Assembly (NCBI GenBank): GCA_964593515.1
Contig: CAZQJH010000074.1
Coordinates: 1-8,425, forward strand
DNA length: 8,425 nucleotides
From: JAXJYR01 sp964593515
GTDB taxonomy: Bacteria > Bacillota_I > Bacilli_A > Erysipelotrichales > Erysipelotrichaceae
Direction: 5' to 3'
Part shown: positions 7,001 through 8,425 of the stretch, piece after piece
How the letters are laid out: every line of letters begins with the position of its first letter
Position numbering within the stretch: the first letter of the stretch is position 1
Program-made: the position numbers and the translations under genes
The notes under the pieces: generated by a model
What the model saw: the letters and a program-made list of their open reading frames with translations, nothing else
Told to the model about the DNA's origin: nothing
The model's database searches: none

Positions 7001-8425
7001 AAGATATTGCTACATTAGATGAAGCTATTTCAGTAATTACTTTAAATAAAGAAATCTTAGGGGTAAAATTAACTTTTGATGGTAAAGTACAACCAGTTAT
7101 TTATGAAATCTTATTAAAACAATATGATCCTAATGCTGATGCTGATTATACTAAAGTTAACTTAGCTAAAGCTAAAGTACCTACTGACTTAACAATCTTT
7201 ACTGAAGAAAGTGTTAAAGTTCTAGAAGATGCCTTAAATGCTGTAGTAGAAGGTAAAAAAGCTAATGAACAAGCAATTGTTGATGGTTATGCTAAAGCAA
7301 TTGAAGATGCAATTAAAGGCTTAGAACTTAGAGAAGGAGTTATTGATACTAGAGCATTAGATCAAGCTATTAAAGATGGTGAAGCAATTAACAAAGCTAA
7401 CTATACTAATGAAAGTATTGAAGTATTAGTAACAGCTATTAATGAAGCTAAAGCATTAAAAGATAAAGAAGGATTAACTCAAGAAGAAGTTAATGCTGCA
7501 TGTGAAAAGATTAAAGATGCTATTGAAAAATTAGTAGTTAAACCTAAATTACCTGATACTTTAATTAATAGTGAAACTAATAAAAATAGTGTAAGTGTTA
7601 TTGCGAAAACTAGTGAAGCTGATAGTGATTATGCAACTAATGTATTAGATTACAATGAAAATACTAAATGGCATTCTGATTGGGGTGCAAGTGCTACTTT
7701 ACCACAATCATTAAGCTTTGATTTAGGAAAAGTTTATAACTTAACTGATATTACTTTCTTACCACGTCATGATGATGGATCAAGTGGAGCTCATAATGGA
7801 GATATCTTAAAAGCTAGAATTTATGTAAGTGAAGACAACAACTTTACTGATGAAGACTTAGTTGGAACATTTGAATGGGAACATGATGACAATGGATATG
7901 CAATTCGTGATTTCAAACGTGCTTATTTAGGTGAAAATGTAATTGGACGTTATGTAAGATTTGAAGCAATTGAAACTTATGGAGCCGATAATTCTAATAA
8001 ATATGCTTCAATGGCTGAAATTAGATTCTATGGAAGTGAAACTAGCGAAAAACCAGCTGAAGTTAATAAAGCTGATTTAGAAAAAGCTATTGAAGAAGCT
8101 AGTAAAGTAAATAAAGCTGATTATACTAATGAATCAGTTATTAACTTAGAAGCAGCTTTAAGCGATGCTGAAGCTATTAGAAACAAAGAAAATGCTACAC
8201 AAGATGAAGTAGATGCTGCTAAAGCAAACTTACAAAAAGCAATTGATAACTTAGTTGAAAAAACAGTAGTAAACAAAGCTGATTTAGAAAAAGCTATTGA
8301 AGAAGCTAGTAAAGTAAATAAAGCTGATTATACTAATGAATCAGTTATTAACTTAGAAGCAGCTTTAAGCGATGCTGAAGCTATTAGAAACAAAGAAAAT
8401 GCTACACAAGATGAAGTAGATGCTG
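4021..8425 (+). CDS. Secreted multidomain GH84 beta-N-acetylglucosaminidase (NagH/NagJ-type 'hyaluronidase'), 3' end beyond window
   Basis: At least 1468 residues are open to the window edge. Residues 1-26 form a signal peptide, cleaved after V-I-H-A. About 39-182 is the GH20b-like N domain common ahead of GH84 barrels. The catalytic domain, about 187-465, shows EGFYGIPW (192-199), YAPKDDPYHR (221-230, with Lys224), HPG (264-266), FYDDLD with the catalytic pair Asp307-Asp308, WWNYPVTD (404-411) and NPM (438-440). These match, from memory, the active-site residues of Clostridium perfringens NagJ. The family removes terminal beta-GlcNAc by substrate-assisted catalysis; 'hyaluronidase' is a historical label. 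Next come a helical bundle (about 470-650), a beta-sandwich (657-772), a CBM32/discoidin-like module (777-914), another beta-sandwich (920-1037), FIVAR modules (1041-1101 and 1109-1173), a second CBM32-like module (1177-1340) and FIVAR repeats from 1348. The likely role is surface degradation of mucin or host glycans. A wall anchor, if present, lies outside the window. An in-frame TTG at 3985 is an alternative start. The catalytic assignment is firm; module boundaries are approximate. Confidence 0.93.
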   Translation, partial: MKKILCSILSLAMIFSSLNTIKVIHADEKENVSNEVKASIYPKPQSMTSLSNEGMKLDGKVDIVVHGKQEEATLPKLKAILEENGIDYNLTDEVSSNATIVLATKCDDAECDYCAEVNDNEKALDHVQGYVLNTSDDVNKKGQVTIVGSDQDGVYYGVMSLRQLFQQQTTDGRIAEVNVSDYPDVEFRGYVEGFYGIPWTFEDRAQLFEDTSLYKMTTYIYAPKDDPYHRASWRELYPEEEAKHIQSLAEIATANNMDFCWTVHPGADYNYTRDNDNNGIVDDYEKIIAKLEQVYSLGVRQFGIFYDDLDYGVANGVRHASVINDAYEYLTSKYDDVKPFITVVTRYTNSWGADWNTYFKPFMQNVNEDAIVLWTGSSTMSAINKNVMEYPKNMTGIDRDLGVWWNYPVTDYYYGHLLMGSLDCLSNDVDNINSFFLNPMSEADASKVAIYSGADYAWNTHEFNSTESWKQAIKELVPQANEEFERFADNLAYNNQGSGFVFEESKYLKDELNAFEAALEKGITKADVTTLKNRFAQMVSDATKLRTISNEALLEEINEHLNAYAALGNAGVAAMDALQYALDGDLGATVTKANQFKEYLKEADSYKIKTLNGSAKVSVGDKYIKPLLNQLNEDTIYDILNANINQKVDPRVITNMDLKDVEVIYEDGIYGLADLTLTMNKDDYVGIALPKVINVASISATLSDTSNVKVQYSLNGIEWVDINDNLENGKANSQTIFSDEEVNSAYVRLLCTKDGTNVVLESLAVESSQPEESVFEGSGKVTTNMTTYQTYRITNAFDGNFNTQFYSASGSEVGDYVQVEFDNTYKLHDVVVYFGGNPNANGASDAFAAMDIEVSNDGSTWTKVASTTSSAYKVINGRYVSTVTFDEIEASYLRLVATEASGNWVQIFEMQFNTTNNDNPLHYVDDLSSVEIKHSDYLDDKRLETAPVIKAKANDTLVYPTNVITNVATLTIVQDENAICNAIVSIQYLDGTWEDIATLDEAISVITLNKEILGVKLTFDGKVQPVIYEILLKQYDPNADADYTKVNLAKAKVPTDLTIFTEESVKVLEDALNAVVEGKKANEQAIVDGYAKAIEDAIKGLELREGVIDTRALDQAIKDGEAINKANYTNESIEVLVTAINEAKALKDKEGLTQEEVNAACEKIKDAIEKLVVKPKLPDTLINSETNKNSVSVIAKTSEADSDYATNVLDYNENTKWHSDWGASATLPQSLSFDLGKVYNLTDITFLPRHDDGSSGAHNGDILKARIYVSEDNNFTDEDLVGTFEWEHDDNGYAIRDFKRAYLGENVIGRYVRFEAIETYGADNSNKYASMAEIRFYGSETSEKPAEVNKADLEKAIEEASKVNKADYTNESVINLEAALSDAEAIRNKENATQDEVDAAKANLQKAIDNLVEKTVVNKADLEKAIEEASKVNKADYTNESVINLEAALSDAEAIRNKENATQDEVDA
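4840..4875 (+). other. EF-hand-like calcium loop inside the GH84 catalytic domain
   Basis: Residues 274-285 read DNDNNGIVDDYE. Acidic or amide residues fall at loop positions 1, 3, 5, 9 and 12, Gly at 6 and a hydrophobic at 8, the canonical 12-residue EF-hand pattern. It follows the HPG motif and precedes the catalytic Asp pair by about 20 residues. Only one loop is present, so this is not a dockerin. Calcium binding is predicted from the pattern alone. Confidence 0.55.
6349..6762 (+). other. CBM32/discoidin-like (F5/8 type C) module 1 of the glycosidase
   Basis: Residues 777-914 show the discoidin pattern: an opening strand, A-F-D-G-N-x-x-T (start of the ligand or metal face), G-D-Y-V-Q-V-E-F-D, a strand with V-V-V-Y-F-G-G, I-E-V-S-N-D-G-S-T-W, a Y-L-R-L-V-A-T strand and a final I-F-E-M-Q-F strand. 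CBM32 modules in clostridial GH84 enzymes bind galactose, GlcNAc or LacNAc and hold the enzyme on mucin. The specificity of this copy cannot be read from sequence. Confidence 0.7.
7141..7542 (+). other. Two diverged FIVAR modules of the glycosidase
   Basis: Residues 1041-1101 and 1109-1173 are three-helix modules of the FIVAR type. The second is clearer: ALDQAIKDGEAINKANYTN opens it, followed by helices ending in ACEKIKDAIEKLV. Both resemble the identical repeats downstream but differ at many positions, so they are older copies. FIVAR modules act mostly as spacers or protein-contact modules in Gram-positive surface enzymes. The CBM32-like module at 1177-1340 separates them from the downstream repeats. 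Confidence 0.65.
7549..8040 (+). other. CBM32/discoidin-like module 2 of the glycosidase
   Basis: Residues 1177-1340 fit a discoidin-type carbohydrate-binding module: T-N-V-L-D-Y-N-E-N-T-K-W-H-S at the start, L-S-F-D-L-G-K then L-T-D-I-T-F-L-P-R, K-A-R-I-Y-V-S-E-D, and I-G-R-Y-V-R-F-E-A ending in M-A-E-I-R-F-Y-G. The N-T-K-W-H and L-P-R-H-D stretches are the pattern of the CBM32 sugar-binding face. It is diverged from module 1, so it may bind another sugar. It lies between FIVAR modules. Confidence 0.75.
8062..8425 (+). repeat. Tandem 207-base (69-residue) FIVAR repeats, cut by the window end
   Basis: Copy one starts at 8062 and copy two at 8269, a period of exactly 207 bases, so the reading frame is kept. 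From 8275 to 8425 the second copy matches 8068-8218 at all 151 bases; only two bases in the preceding six differ (GTT AAT against GTA AAC). Each unit is a three-helix FIVAR module (residues 1348-1416, then 1417 onward) with a smaller internal echo, the N-K-A-D segment at its start and again 15 residues on. The number of copies beyond the window is unknown. Confidence 0.9.

Noticed and set aside
8062..8425. CRISPR-like or noncoding tandem repeat
   Set aside because: The 207-base unit is a multiple of three, stays in frame, and encodes a recognisable three-helix module; there are no spacers.

Overview
The window looks like chromosomal DNA of a low-GC Gram-positive bacterium. It is very AT-rich, uses TTA, AAA, GAA and GAT-type codons almost throughout, has strong purine-rich ribosome-binding sites, and ends its genes with compact hairpin-plus-U-run terminators. 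A GH84 glycosidase with CBM32/discoidin and FIVAR modules, next to a fused MacB-like ABC exporter, fits a host-associated Erysipelotrichia- or Clostridia-like gut Firmicute. The genus is an inference; there is no rRNA or marker gene here.

Layout, all on the + strand. Bases 1-27 are probably the last codons of an upstream gene, closed by a strong terminator (37-63). Bases 152-3112 encode a 986-residue single-chain ABC exporter: an N-terminal ATPase, one transmembrane helix, a very large extracytoplasmic domain, then a three-helix FtsX/MacB permease end. Its terminator hairpin overlaps the stop codon. Bases 3227-3823 encode a TetR-family repressor with its own promoter and terminator. From 4021 (or a TTG at 3985) to the window end runs a secreted multidomain GH84 beta-N-acetylglucosaminidase ('hyaluronidase', NagH/NagJ type). 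At least 1468 residues are visible and it is still open at the edge. No gene-free stretch exceeds 300 bases. The gaps at 64-151, 3139-3226 and 3853-4020 hold promoters and leaders.

The glycosidase is read as signal peptide, GH20b-like N domain, GH84 catalytic barrel with the Asp-Asp pair, helical bundle, beta-sandwich, CBM32-like module, another beta-sandwich, two FIVAR modules, a second CBM32-like module, then 69-residue FIVAR repeats that are identical at DNA level where both copies can be read. It probably trims terminal GlcNAc from mucin or other host glycans at the cell surface.

Each gene has its own promoter with an extended -10 (TGATAAAAT or TGATATATT) and its own terminator, so they are three separate transcription units. 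The TetR regulator lies between the exporter and the glycosidase. A TTACAT-type element occurs in the promoters of both neighbours but not in the TetR promoter, which suggests without proving shared control. I see no CRISPR array, insertion sequence, tRNA or rRNA. The most unusual points are an EF-hand-like loop inside the GH84 catalytic domain, the near-perfect FIVAR repeat that the window cuts through, and the paired start sites of the glycosidase.
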